NCBI GenBank assembly: GCA_963555705.1 | Contig: OY743184.1 | Coordinates: 30,073,614-30,137,613 of the forward strand | Reading direction: 5' to 3' | Origin: Ligustrum vulgare | Taxonomy: Eukaryota; Streptophyta; Magnoliopsida; Lamiales; Oleaceae | Length of the DNA: 64,000 nt | Shown here: one piece after another, positions 1 to 11,073 of the stretch | How the letters are laid out: each line of letters opens with the position of its first letter | Numbering within the stretch: position 1 is the stretch's first letter | Notes under the pieces: generated by a model | Databases searched by the model: none | What the model was told of the DNA's origin: nothing | What the model saw: only the letters and a program-made list of their open reading frames with translations | Translations under genes and position numbers: made by a program

Positions 1-286
1 AGTGTTATGCGACTCCAGCCAACAAAGGTAGGAGGCAAGTAACGTTTGAGCCGGGTGATTGGGTGTGGGTGCACTTGCGAAAGGAGGGATTCCCAACCCA
101 AAGGAAGTCTAAGTTGCAGCCAAGAGGCGATGGACCTTTTCAAATCATTGAAAAGATAAACGAGAACGCATATAAGCTTGATCTTCCAGGTGAGTATAAT
201 GTGTCCGGTTCTTTTAATGTTGCTGATCTTTCTCTGTTTGATGCAGGTGATGATTCGAGGACGATTCCTTTTCAACAGGGAGGGGA
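1..286 (+). pseudogene. 3' end of gypsy pol (integrase C-terminus), element A0
   Basis: This is the end of a Ty3/gypsy polyprotein whose upstream part lies outside the window. The frame starting at base 3 reads the integrase C-terminal stretch, with EPGDWVWVHLRKE, RKSKLQPRGDGPFQ and NAYKLDLPGEYNV, followed by the acidic linker before the LTR. The same stretch recurs at 23363-23688 with few changes. In related copies the frame continues into the LTR to encode a [16 protein letters not shown] tail. Here a small deletion after the SVD codons shifts the frame and gives a stop at 345-347, so the tail is broken. The element is older than the other A copies, judging by its more divergent LTR. No chromodomain of the usual type is visible after the integrase core. 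Confidence 0.85.
277..286 (+). other. Polypurine tract of element A0
   Basis: The purine run AGGGAGGGGA lies directly before the LTR start TGATG at 287. It is the expected primer site for plus-strand synthesis. The same tract precedes the LTR at 23689. Confidence 0.8.
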
Positions 287-1031
287 TGATGAGTTCTGGA
301 GTGGCTCGAAGAGCGTTGACCGCTGCACGTGCCCATGGGGCCAATAACGAGGTAAAGAGCCAAAAGAATCAAGCAGGCGATGCAAGGATTCATGCAAACG
401 TGGATGGACGAGTGCTCGAGTGCAAAGACCTCATTTATGTTGCATGACAAAGTGGAAGAGGAGCCAAAGTCAATACAATGCATTTGGATCAAAGAACAAC
501 AAGAAAATAACGCAGAAGCTGACTTTCGGCCGTTACACCCAAATTTACGGACGTAACATCATCACGGCGAAATTAAGCAGAAGAACAATTACAACCGTAA
601 CATATGATCTCACGGCTGTAACTGAAGTGGAAGTACTTATGGCCGTAATAAAAAATACTCACTGCCGTAACCAGAGTTTAGTCACTTTTTATTTTAGTTC
701 AGAGAGTCGCTTACCGCCGTAAAAGAAAGTGTCACGGTCGTAACCTATGTTTTTATTTTAAACCCATACGTAACTTACGGCCGTAAACATATAAGTTACG
801 GCAGTAACTAGGCGCCGCGAATTTTGACCTAGTTTAGGCGGTTGCGTTTTGTTTTAGTTCTAGTTTATTTTTGGTTACTTTATTTTGTTAGCCTATTTAA
901 AGGCTTCATTCAGCATTGTATTAAACAACTATTATTCTTGATATTTATGATATTGAAGGTGAGATATTCCCTTATATTTCTTCTTGTTCTCGTTGAACAA
1001 ACTCGAACTTATCAAAGGATTTGACAACCTT
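287..1031 (+). repeat. A0 3' LTR, left part (split by CACTA)
   Basis: The LTR begins TGATGAGTTC, like the A-family LTRs at 5896, 11074 and 35568. It holds the pol tail coding region, then degenerate copies of the ACGGCCGTAA palindrome between about 520 and 810, and the U3/R region near 880-1028. It stops at 1031, where a CACTA element was inserted, and resumes at 28183. Joined without the 3-bp duplication it is about 928 bp, close to the 916-917 bp of intact A LTRs. Many of the palindromes have point changes, which suggests age. Confidence 0.88.
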
Positions 1032-1056
1032 CACAAGTAGAAAAACGCGGGAAAAA
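1032..1056 (+). repeat. CACTA left terminal inverted repeat
   Basis: CACAAGTAGAAAAACGCGGG begins the element directly after the CTT target duplication. The fourth base is A where the right end has T, so the canonical CACTA core is mutated on this side. Confidence 0.85.
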
Positions 1057-1075
1057 AAAGGGTTTAGGCTTCAGT

Positions 1076-1240
1076 TCTCGAACCGACGCCTGAACCGGAA
1101 GTTTACGCGTCGGTTCTTGGTGAACCGACATGTAAACCTTGGACTTTATGCGTCGGTTCACCAAGAATCGACGCGTAAACTTTCGCTTCAGGCTTCGGTT
1201 CATCAGCGTCGGTTCATCATGAACCGACGCCTAAACCCTT
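1076..1240 (+). repeat. CACTA left subterminal repeats with hairpins
   Basis: At least seven copies of the 9-mer core AACCGACGC or its complement GCGTCGGTT lie in both orientations. Several are paired across short spacers, the cleanest being 1206-1230, where GCGTCGGTTCA and TGAACCGACGC flank three bases and can form a perfect 11-bp stem. In En/Spm-type elements such subterminal motifs are the binding sites of the TnpA-type protein; that role is inferred here. Confidence 0.85.
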
Positions 1241-1419
1241 TAATATATTTTTCAAAAATTCGCTCAATTTTATTCCCGACCGCTCATATCTCTCTCTCAC
1301 TCTCTCTCAACACTTCAACATCGCGAAGCCATCACCACCGTGCCTCCACCAACACCGCGACGCCACCAACACCGCGACGCCACCAAGAACCCGCCTCCAT
1401 CTCGTAAGAACTTTACTCT

Positions 1420-1690
1420 TATATGTGTGTGTGCGTGTATGTATATATATATATATAAGTAGATCTTTATGTGTTTGTGTGTATATGTGTGTTTATATAT
1501 ATATGTGCATATATATGTATATATATGTATATATATGTATATATGTGCATATATATGTATATATATGTATATATGTAAATTATTATATATATATATATAT
1601 ATATGTGTAAATTATTATATATATATGTATATATATATATATATTCGGATGTATAAAAATGTGAATTATTATATATATATATATGTTATA
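1420..1690 (+). repeat. TA/TG-rich microsatellite
   Basis: The tract is built of TATATGTA, TGTGTG and (TA)n units with short unique breaks such as TTCGGATG near 1645. It is simple sequence and any frame open through it is not a gene. Confidence 0.9.
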
Positions 1691-1923
1691 ATTTTGGTAT
1701 TGCAAATAGTTAATTGATATAATTTGAATTATTGGAATTATATTGAAATTATGCATGGAATGTTAGGTTATGAAATCATCCTTTGAGCATTTTAGGAATT
1801 AAGAATTGATTTTGGATTAATTTTGGAGTGGTTGATGATGTTGAAGTTTGATTTATTGTGTTTGAGTAGTGAATATGTGGAGGTTGAACATTTTTGTTGT
1901 ATTGTGACGTTTTGATTCCTCCT

Positions 1924-1968
1924 ACAGGTTGGGTAAGTCCAACTTATAGGGGAGACTCTGCCGAAATT
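1924..1968 (+). repeat. Copy 1 of a duplicated 45-bp module
   Basis: This segment contains ACAGGTTGGGTAAGTCC and TTATAGGGGAGACTCTGCC. A closely similar copy is at 27002-27045, in an intron of the second gene. Both are preceded by TG-rich sequence. Confidence 0.7.
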
Positions 1969-2226
1969 ACTGTAGGATTTTACAAATAAAAAATGAAGAT
2001 AATAGTAATTATAGGTGATTTTCACTATCATAGAATTAACCATACTAAATAAATAACTAAACAAAATATACTAGTAAAATTATGAAGTATTCAACGTAAT
2101 AAATTATCGTATGCATGTGATTTCAATTATTAATATATAGTTGGTTCAAGTATATAACTATCATTACAAATATTCACTCAAAAGTAATATTTTTTTAATT
2201 ATATCTTCGCATATAGGTTATTAGAT

Positions 2227-5200
2227 ATGGATCGAGATTGGATGTACGGCAGGCGTAATACACATGAATATGTGAAAGGAGTTAAAGAGTTTATGAAATG
2301 TGCAGACGAACATATGAGAGAGAAAGGTGAAGCAATGATTTTGTGTCCTTGTTGTGATTGTAAGAATCTGAGAAAGTTTCGTAGTTTTGAGCAAGTGAAG
2401 AGTCATTTGATTCGTCGTGGGTTTAAAGAAGGTTATAAACGATGGATATGGCATGGTGAGAGTATGCTTCCTAGGACATGCACTAGTGACGATGAAGGTG
2501 GACTGCAGGAGAATAATTTAGGCAATATTGATGAGAATGATGTGGAAAATGACAATAATGATATGATAGACGAAATGATGCGTGATATACAAGGGGAATT
2601 CATTGAAAAGCCTCATGTGTTCGATAGCTTGTTCAATGATTCTGAGAAGACTTTGTTTCCTGGATGTAGAAATTCACAAAATTGTCTGCTGTGTTGAAAT
2701 TGTATAACTTGAAAGCAAATAGTAGGTGGCTATAAGAGTTTCACGGCATTACTGGAACTCTTACGAGAGATGCTTCCGGAGGATAACGAGCTTCCTAGTT
2801 CAATTTACGAAGCAAAGAAATTGTTGTGTCCAATGGGAATGGAGATCGAGAGGATACATGCATGTCCAAATGATTGTATATTGTATCAAAATGAGTATAA
2901 GGACTTGCGTCTTTGTCCAAAGTGTGGGGCATCACGGTATAAGCGAAAGAACATGAATGCTAATTCTGAGGATAAGAAAAGCCCTCCGGCAAAGGTGTTG
3001 TGGTACCTACCCGTAGTACCAACATTTAAACGTTTGTTTGCCAATGCAAAGGATGCAAAGAACATGCGGTGGCATGCTTATGGGAGGAAATAAGATGGAA
3101 AACTAAGACACGTGGCCGATTCTCCTCAATGGAGGAACATTAATAGGTTGTTTCCTGATTTTGGGGGTGAAGATAGGAATCTTAGGCTTGGACTATGTAC
3201 AGATGGAATGAACCCGCACGGTAACATGAGTAGTCGACATAACACTTAGCCAGTTTTTCTAACGATTTACAATCTTCCTCCTTGGTTATGTATGAAGCGC
3301 AAGTATATCACGTTGTCTTTGTTAATATCAGGGCCTAAACAACCGGGGAATGACATAGATGTTTATCTTGCCCCACTAATTGAAGATTTAAGACTGATGT
3401 GGGATGAAGGTGTATCGGTGTTTGATGCACATAGCCGATGAATTTCACCTTACGTGCTATGATATTTTGCACCGTAAACGATTTTCCCGCATATGGTAAC
3501 TTGTCAGGTTATACGAACAAAGGGCATGTCCCGTTTGTGAAGAAGACACGATTGATCTTTGGTTGAAAAACTGTAAGAAAAATGTCTTTATGAGTCATAG
3601 AAGATTTCTCCCCACTGATCACCCTTATCGAAAGAAGAAGAAGGCATTCAATGGAAAAATTGAGGATCGAGCAGCTCGCTTGCCGTTAACAGGAGGTGAG
3701 GTATATGAAGAGGTCCATATTCTGGGATCTACCTTATTGGCAACATTTATCAGTAAGGCATTGTCTTTATGTAATGCACGTGGAGAAAAATGTTTGTGAT
3801 AGCATCATTCGGACATTGTTGAACGTTCAAGGGAAGACGAAAGATGGTATCAAAGTCAGGAAGGACATGGTAGAAATGGGGATACGGGATCAATTAGCAC
3901 CGCAAGAGTCGGAAAAACGTACTTATTTACCTCCAGCTTGCTATACTTTGTCCTAAAAAGAGAAAACATGTTTTTGTGAGTGTCTGCATGCTATTAAGGT
4001 TCCATCTGGATACTCATCAAACATCAAAAGTCTTGTGTCGATGAAGGACTTGAAATTGGTTGGTATGAAGTCTCATGATTGTCATGTGTTAATGCAACAC
4101 TTGTTACCGGTTGCAATTTGAGGCATACTTCCAAAACATGTAAGAAAAGTCATAATAAAACTTTGTTTTTTCTTCAATGCAATTTGCTAATAAAGTTGTT
4201 AACCCAGAGGCGTTGGATGATTTGCAGGTCGATATTGTTATCACTTTATGTCAATTTGAAATGTATTTCCCGCCATCATTTTTTGACGTTATGGTGCACT
4301 TACTTGTTCACTTTGTAAGAGAAATTAAGATATGTGGTCCGGTGTTCTTGCGGTATATGTATCCATTTGAGAGATACATGGGTATTTTGAAAGGATATGT
4401 CAGAAATCGATTTCGACCCGAAGGCAGTATCATTGAAGGTTATGCCGCTGAGGAGGCTATTGAATTTTGTACTGACTACCTTGATGACGTTGAGACTATT
4501 GGTGTTCCTAAATCTCGTCACGAGGGAAGACTCGAAGGTAAAGGGACGATTGGATGCAAATCAATTGTCCCTAGTGTTGAATTGAGAGATAAAGCACACC
4601 TCCTAGTATTACAACACCTTTCTCAAGTTCATCCGTATTTGGACAAGCACATGTCCATCCTACGGCAGCAGAATCCTTCTAAAGGTGTAAGGTGGGTAAC
4701 TAATCAACACAATCGTGTATTTGCAAAATGGTTCAAAGATAGAGTCATGAAAGAGTTGTCACAAACGTCGAATACCATTGTTGAAACGGTAAAGTGGTTA
4801 GCGTATGGTCCTAGCATGATTGTGAGATCTTATGAAGCATATGACATTAATGGGTATACGTTTTACACTAAACGTCAAGATGATAAGAGTGCAGTGGAAA
4901 ACAGTGGAGTGACACAAGTAGCACTATCAAGAGATTTTTCAAGTGCTAAAGATACAATGCCAATAGATGCCTCGATGTCCTATTATGGTGTCATTGAAGA
5001 AATTTGGGAACTTGATTATAGGGAGTTCAAGTTTCCTCTCTTCCAATGTAAATGGGTTGATAATCGACGGGGTGTTCGGGTGGATGAATTAGTTTTCACT
5101 TTGGTGGATTTTGGACGGTTGGGTTATCTTGACGAGCCATTCATACTTGCATCACAAGCCAAACAGGTATTTTATGTTCTTGATCCTGCCGACACTAAGT

Positions 5201-5400
5201 GGTCAGTGGTCCTTCAAGGCAAGAGACGCATTGTTGGCATTGGTGATGTAGTAGATGAAGAAGATTATGATCACTTTGATGAAACTCCTCCATTTTCTAT
5301 TGGTATACAAGGGAGTGCAACTTTAGAGGAAGATAACATTGAATCCACTTACATGCGTTGGGATCATGAAGAAGGATTATGGATTGACCGTCGTTCGTGA
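2227..5400 (+). pseudogene. TnpD-type CACTA transposase, decayed
   Basis: The gene encodes the catalytic transposase of the CACTA element. It starts with MDRDWMYGRR, the usual start of the transposase-associated domain, with CPCCDC and HLIRRGF following (2227-2470). The transposase core follows with CPKCGASRYK (2920-2945), WYLPVVPTFKRLF, DGMNPHG and NLPPWLCMKRKY, but across about 2690-4170 it is cut by several stops and frameshifts, for example the stop at 3091-3093 and TAG at 3247-3249. From 4177 to 5400 the frame is open for 407 codons and holds the DUF4218-like stretch (RYMYPFERYMGILKGYVRNR) and the DUF4216-like stretch (YYGVIEEIWELDY, CKWVDNRRGVRVDE). The usual order of these domains is kept. 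The intact 3' part probably just reflects chance among recent lesions. It cannot make a full-length protein as it stands. Confidence 0.9.
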
Positions 5401-5404
5401 TTAT

Positions 5405-5580
5405 TCATTGTGTGAGTTCATTTATACATTCTCGCATGCATATAACTCTCTTTTGTTCTTTGTATATGCTCTATAAGTTGTTCATATTAATTGTGTGAGT
5501 TCATTTACATATTCTTGCATATAACTTTCTTGTGTTTTTTATATATGCTCTATACGTTGTTAATATTCATTTATTTATAT
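5405..5580 (+). repeat. Imperfect direct duplication between the two CACTA genes
   Basis: Two imperfect copies of about 85 bp lie head to tail, each with GTGTGAGTTCATTTA, a GCATATAACT run and a TATGCTCTATA run. The spacer between the two CACTA genes is thus mostly a tandem duplication. Its second copy ends near the TTTATATGTGCAG acceptor-like site before the second gene. Confidence 0.7.
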
Positions 5581-5611
5581 GTGCAGGTACGTACACAATT
5601 TTCCCAATATA

Positions 5612-5829
5612 ATGGCCGAGTCTTCACATTCTTCAGATGATCATAGTACTGCCAAAAAAAAAGGACAAGAGGGCCAACTATGTGCAAAAAACATAGGCCG
5701 ATCGGACCAGGCACGAAGAACTTCAAACATTTTGTCGGATCTTTAGCCCGCATTCATGTTGACATAAACATCAGTGATTGGCACAAAGTCGATCAAGGCC
5801 TTAAGGACATGATGTGGGAAGAGATAAAG
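5612..5829 (+). pseudogene. CACTA second gene, first exon (Ptta/En/Spm-like N-terminus), frameshifted
   Basis: From the ATG at 5612 (MAESSHSSDD) the frame is open until a run of nine A at about 5653-5661. After it, the conserved reading (RGPTMCKKHRPIGPG, then VDINISDWHKVDQGLKDMMW) is in another frame, so one base has been gained or lost in the A tract. The conserved part matches the start of the second protein of plant CACTA elements. The exon ends near EEIK at 5829 with the donor GTACTAT. The intron that follows is interrupted at 5896 by the gypsy block, and coding resumes at 24606. The N-terminal portion cannot be translated in one frame with the rest unless slippage occurs. Confidence 0.75.
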
Positions 5830-6130
5830 GTACTATCACTTGATACATGGTAAATAATTGAAAAGTGAATGTAATTTCTTTATAACACCACATGTTGATG
5901 AGTTCCGGAGTGGCTCGAAGAACGTTGACCCGTTGCACGTGCCCGTAGGACCAATAACGAGACAAAGAGCCAAAAGAATCAAGCAGGCAATGCAAGGATT
6001 CATGCAAGCGTGGATGGACGAGTGCTTTAGTGCAAAGACTTTATTTACGTTGCATAAGAATGTGGAAGAGGAGCCAAAGTTATTGCAATGCATTTGGATC
6101 AAGGAAGAACAAGAAATTGGGCAGCAGCTG

Positions 6131-6400
6131 AGTCACGGCCGTAAAGACTGAAATCACGGCCGTAACGGATTCACGGCCGTAAAGCCAATATTACGGCCGT
6201 AACACTACAATGGCGAAATTTTGCAGAAGAGGACTTACGGCCGTAACCCACATCTTCACGGCCGTAAAGAGTTTGGTATCTTTTAGTTCAGAATGTTGAT
6301 TACGGCCGTAAAGGTCATTTTCACGGCCGTAACATATGTTGTCAATTTTTAATCCGTAGCGTGATTACGGCCGTAAAGGTTGTTTTCACGGCCGTAAATT
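6131..6400 (+). promoter_or_regulatory. U3 cluster of ten TTACGGCCGTAA-type palindromes
   Basis: Ten copies of YACGGCCGTAA lie in about 270 bp, alternating TTACGGCCGTAA (a perfect 12-bp palindrome) with TCACGGCCGTAA. They sit between the pol tail and the TATA box. Equivalent clusters are at about 11312-11577, 16352-16617, 21380-21645, 22858-23125 (minus), 23926-24191, 35806-36020 and 40917-41120. Their position and repetition suggest transcription factor sites or a dense CG/CHG methylation target; this is inferred. Confidence 0.7.
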
Positions 6401-6492
6401 AGGTTCCGAATTTTTAGTTAATATTAGGCGTTTTTAGCTTTTTAGTTTCGGTTGAATTCTAGTTTATTTTTAGTTTCTTTATTTTCTTTGCC

Positions 6493-6501
6493 TATATATA
6501 T
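6493..6501 (+). promoter_or_regulatory. TATA box of the A-family LTR
   Basis: TATATATAT lies in CTTTGCCTATATATATGGC, downstream of the palindromes and upstream of the probable transcript start. The same box is at 11671, 16711, 21739, 24286, 36101 and 41213 in the other LTRs. Confidence 0.65.
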
Positions 6502-6814
6502 GGCTTTATTCAGCATTGTAAAACACAACTTTATTCTTGAGATTAATGATATTGAAGCTGAGATATTCCCTTATATTTTCTTCGTGTTCTCGTCGAACAA
6601 ATTGAACTTATCAAAGGATTTGACAACCTTTGTGGCGTTCCCCCTTTGTGGTTCTTATCTCCGCATCGTAACGGGTTTTGGGTTTAATATACCCATAGTT
6701 CTTGCGTCGTGAGGTCGGGGTTGCATTGTTACCGTCTACTATCTTGGATTTTAGAGCTTTCCGGCGTTTAATTCCGCGTGTTCTTTGGTGATCCCCGTAT
6801 CGGATCACATCATC

Positions 6815-6826
6815 TGGTATCAGAGC
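6815..6826 (+). other. Primer binding site, unit 1
   Basis: TGGTATCAGAGC lies two bases after the LTR end CATCA. It is complementary to the 3' end of plant initiator-Met tRNA, the common primer of plant LTR elements. Confidence 0.92.
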
Positions 6827-7469
6827 CTGTCTCTAAATCCAATTATTTAGTATTCCAGTTATTTTTCTTTTATTTCCAGTTATTAATCATTCAAAAAAAA
6901 AAAAAAAAATTCCATTCCAATTCGTGTTTCTTGAAATTTCTCCAGAAAATTCAAGATTTGCCAATTTCTGTTTTTCTTGTTCTTGATTATTCTTGTTGAA
7001 TAGGATATTATTAATTAAAAAAAAAAATCCGAAAATTACAAAAAAAAAAAAAAAAAAAAAAAAAAGAAGAAGAAGAAAAGATAGTTATTGATTTGGACAA
7101 GAAATCAAGAAAATAATCTTGGGCAAATCTTTCCAACAAATCCTTGTTTCCATAAAATTCTTTATTCTTGTTTCCATAAAACTTCTTCTTGCAATAGAAT
7201 TCTTGTTTCCATAATTTCTTTCTTAAATTTCCTAATTCCAATATTTTCCATCAACTTTCCTTATTTGCACTTTGGGGTTTATTCCACAAGGACCAAATCC
7301 GTGACTAGTTTGGTGGGTTCTTTGAGAACGTGGGAAAAAGGGAATCGAGAGGAAAAAGGCAGAGTGGTGAGAATAATAGAGGGAAAAAGCCAAATTGAGT
7401 GATACACGAGCGATAAAACACGTGAGGATCTTTATTTAATATTTTTTTCTCTTTTCTTTATTACTAACC
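6827..7469 (+). other. Untranslated leader, unit 1
   Basis: No gene is seen. The leader holds two long poly(A) runs (about 6895-6909 and 7040-7064), TTCTTGTTTCCAT repeats near 7140-7220, and an ACACGAGCG/ACACGTGAGG segment just before gag. Units 2 and 3 lack the roughly 140 bp between the two poly(A) runs. Confidence 0.75.
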
Positions 7470-10400
7470 ATGTCGCAGAAGGAAGTTTCGTCAACGGAAA
7501 AGGATCTTCAAGATTTTAAAATGCTTGCAATGGTGGAGGAACGTTTGGCAAAATGGGAAACGAGGTTGGATGCCAAGTTGGAAGCAAAATTTGGTCCACA
7601 ATCCGGCGTGAATGTGGAAAGGGATAATAATCCGGGGGAGACACGAGGTGCGGGAAATGTTCAACCACGTCAGGAACAACCGCGCAATTTCCCTAATTTA
7701 CGGAGACCACTAAGGTATGACTTCAACCCACAATTTAGAGCTAGGAATGAACATGTTGAGGTTGTTGATAGTGATGAGGATAGTGGTGAATTGTCTATTA
7801 CTAGTGTTGGTAGGAGACGAGATCGGAGAGAAAGACGTGATAGGGGATATAGGCGTGATCGTAGGGATGATGTAGATGGACATGTTGGTAACATTAAAAT
7901 GTCCATTCCCTCGTTTCAGGGTAAGAGTAATCCGGACGTTTATTTTGAATGGGAAAAGTGGGTAGAATTAATTTTCGATTGTCATAATTATTCTGAAGCT
8001 AAGAAGGTTAAATTGGCAGTCGTAGAATTTACTGATTATGCTATAGTATGGTGGGATCAATTGGTAACTAGTAAAAGGAGAAATGGGGAGAGGCCTATTG
8101 AAACTTGGGATGAGTTGAAGGCCCTTATGAGAAAACGATTTGTGCCTGGACATTACTATAGGGATCTTTACCAAAAATTACAAACCCTTTCCCAAGGTAG
8201 TAAGAGTGTAGAGGATTACCATAGGGAGATGGAGGTTGCCATTATTCGGGCTAATATAGAGGAAGACCCGGAGGCAACCATGGCTAGGTTTTTAAATGGT
8301 TTAAATCGAGATATTGCTAATGTTATTGAATTGCAGCATTATATCGATTTGGAGGAAATGCTTCACATGTCCATGAAAGTGGAGCGACAGTTAAAAAGGA
8401 AGGGAACTTCCAAATTCTCTACAAGTTCCAATTCTTTTGGTAAGTCTACGTGGAGTGGGATTTCCAAAAATGAAGGGGTTGTGCAGAAAAATAAATTTGA
8501 GGCATCGAAGGGAAAGGTAGAGCCACCCAACAAAGGTAAAATTACTTCTGACTCTCAAGCTTCTAGGACTAGAGATATCCGTTGCTTTAAATGTTCCGGT
8601 TTAGGACATATTTCTTCACAATGTCCAAATAAACGAATATTGGTTATGCATGATGGGGTATTAAGTTCGGAGGATGAGAAAGGGGGAGAAGTGGAGGATG
8701 AGTATAAGGATATGCCAGCTCTAGAGGATGTTAGTGAAAATGATGATGCGGACTATGCAGTAGCTAAATCACTTGTCACTAGGAGAGCCCTTAGTACTCA
8801 AGTTAAGGTGGAAGAGTCGGGTGAGCAGCGAGAAAATATATTTCATACTAGGTGTTTTGTGAATAACAAAGTGTGTAGTTTGATAATAGATGGGGGTAGT
8901 TGTGCGAACGTTGCCAGCACTACTTTAGTAGAGAAATTGTGCCTACCTATGCTAAAACACCCTAGGCCGTATAAGCTACAGTGGTTAAATGAATCGGGTG
9001 AGATTAAGGTAAATAAACAAGTGGTAGTTGATTTGGCGATTGGGAAGTATGAAGATAGGGTGGTTTGTGATGTGGTACCCATGCATGCGGGGCACATCTT
9101 GTTGGGCAGGCCATGGCAATTCGATAGGAAGGTTATTCATGATGGATTTAAAAATAGGTATACCTTCACTAAGGATGGGAAAAATGTCAAACTAATGCCT
9201 TTGTCACCTCAACAGGTATATGAAGACCAATTGAAATTAAAAAGTGAGGAAGAGAGAAAGAGGGTCGGGACCACGATCCCGGAAAAAGGAGAGTTGAGTG
9301 AACAGAAGAGGGTCGGGACCACGATCCGGGAAAAAGGAGAGTTGTGTGAAAAACCGAGAGTTGGGACCACGATCCCAGAAAAAGGAGAGGGTGTGAAGAG
9401 TGCCAGTAAAAGAGAGAAAACAAAGGTAAGCTTCTACGCAAAATAGAGTGATATCACCAAAGCTATTTCTACAAATAAACCTGTGATTTTACTAATGTAC
9501 AAGGAATCCCTCCTTGTGCTTGATGAAGCTAACCACTCCCTCCCCAGTTTAGCTATGTCTCTTTTGCAGGAATCTGCAGATTTATTTCCCGAGGATATTC
9601 CTAGTGGGCTACCGCCAATTCGAGGGATTGAACACCAGATTGACTTCGTGCCAGGAGCGGTCATTCCAAACAGGCCAGCTTATAGGAGCAATCCAGAAGA
9701 GACCAAGGAGCTACAAAAGCAGGTTGAAGAGCTGCTGAAAAAGGGCTATGTTCGGGAAAGCATGAGCCCATGTGCAGTACCAGTTCTGTTGGTACCCAAA
9801 AAGGATGGGACTTGGAGGATGTGCGTGGACTGTAGGGCAGTCAACAATATTACGGTAAAGTATCGCCATCCCATACCTAGACTTGATGACATGCTTGATG
9901 AACTTTATGGTGCTAGTATTTTTAGTAAAATAGACCTTAAGAGTGGTTATCACCAAATTCGTATGAAAGAAGGTGATGAATGGAAAACCGCCTTCAAAAC
10001 CAAATATGGTTTATATGAATGGATGGTTATGCCGTTCGGCCTCTCAAATGCACCTAGCACTTTTATGAGATTAATGAATCATGTCTTGCGTGCTTACATT
10101 GGTAAATTTGTCGTGGTATACTTTGATGGCATTCTGGTATATAGTAAGAACTTAGGTGATCACATCGAACATTTAAGATCTGTTTTGGAAGTTTTGAAAA
10201 CTGAGAAACTATATGCTAATTTTAAAAAGTGTACTTTTTGCATGGAAAAGGTAATTTTTCTTGGTTTTGTCGTTAGTTCTAATGGTGTTGAGGTAGATGA
10301 GGAGAAAATTCGTGCTATTAAAGAATGGCCAACTCCCAAAAGTATTACGGAGGTTAGGAGCTTCCACGGGTTGGCTGGGTTTTATAGGAGGTTTGTTAAA

Positions 10401-11073
10401 GATTTTAGCACACTTGCAGCACCACTAACAGAAATAGTCAAGAAAAGTGTAGGATTCCATTGGGGGGAAGCACAAGAAAATGCTTTTAAAATGCTTAAGG
10501 ATAGGTTATGTTCTGCACCGGTTTTAGCTTTACCTAACTTTAACCAAACCTTTGAGATTGAATGTGATGCATCAGGAATAGGTATTGGAGCTGTTCTTAT
10601 GCAGGAAAAAAGACCGATTGCATTTTTTAGTGAAAAGCTGAGTGGGGCAGTTTTGAATTATCCGACCTACGACAAGGAGCTTTATGCTCTTGTTCGTGCC
10701 TTGGAAACATGGCAGCACTATCTGTGGCCAAAGGAATTCGTTATACACACTGACCACGAGTCACTGAAACACCTCAAGGGACAAGGTAAACTAAACAAAC
10801 GACACGCCCGTTGGATAGAATTCATTGAGACATTTCCATATGTCATTCGCTATAAGCAAGGTAAGGAGAATGTGGTAGCAGATGCCCTTTCTCGCAGGTA
10901 TGTTCTCTTAACTTCTTTAAATGCGAAGTTGCTTGGGTTCGAGTATATAAAAGGTATATATGTTAATGACCCTGATTTTTCTACCATTTATGCTTCATGT
11001 GAAAAGGGTGCAATTGATAAATTTTATAGGCATGAAGGCTATTTGTTTAGGGAAAGTAAACTTTGTGTGCCTA
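7470..11073 (+). pseudogene. gag-pol unit 1, truncated at the integrase zinc finger
   Basis: The ATG at 7470 (MSQKEVSST) opens one long frame. Gag shows IPSFQGKSNPDVYFEWEK and WWDQLVTSKRRNGERP at about residues 148-205. The zinc knuckle CFKCSGLGHISSQC spans residues 372-385, and a protease with IIDGGS has its Asp at about 474. A TAG at 9444-9446 replaces a CAG of the sister copies. RT resumes with [16 protein letters not shown] and [13 protein letters not shown]; its active site reads YFDG (GGC at 10128-10130) instead of YFDD. RNase H ([25 protein letters not shown]) is present. Integrase ends at RESKLCVP where GCCTA meets LTR2. The copy cannot make an active RT or integrase. Unit 1 has a Trp (EKWVEL) where others have Arg. 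Confidence 0.93.

Larger units (their letters stand above)
1241..2226 (+). other. CACTA 5' leader, probable 5' UTR intron, noncoding
   Basis: No credible coding region is seen here. A CT-rich stretch (about 1285-1310) and a serine/proline-like low-complexity run end at a possible splice donor, CTCGTAAGAAC near 1403-1413. A possible acceptor, ATATAGGTTATTAG, sits just before the transposase ATG at 2227. Most of this interval may therefore be an intron in the 5' UTR of the transposase gene. It includes a TA-rich microsatellite and a module repeated near the other end of the element. Confidence 0.55.
5896..6812 (+). repeat. LTR1, 5' LTR of the outer A element
   Basis: The LTR is 917 bp, from TGATG to CATCA. 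Its first 250 bases encode the pol tail ([16 protein letters not shown]), followed by ten ACGGCCGTAA palindromes, a TATA box and the R/U5 region. It shares marker variants with LTR6 rather than with LTR2-5. Confidence 0.92.

Noticed and set aside
1425..1717. Tyr/Ile-rich open frames at the TA microsatellite
   Set aside because: They are translations of (TA)n and TGTATA repeats.
6131..6400. CRISPR-like array of ACGGCCGTAA repeats
   Set aside because: The repeats are short palindromes with uneven spacing inside plant LTRs, without cas genes. They are LTR elements.
6452..6712. 86-codon open frame conserved in several LTRs (11630, 16670, 21698, 24245, minus 22545-22805)
   Set aside because: It overlaps the TATA box and R/U5 region. 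Its conservation is that of the whole LTR, with non-synonymous and silent changes alike, so it is not supported as a gene.
9187..9441. Minus-strand open frames recurring within each gag-pol copy (also 14226-14480, 19255-19509, 38653-38907)
   Set aside because: They are antisense shadows of the linker and recur only because gag-pol recurs. No independent motif is seen.
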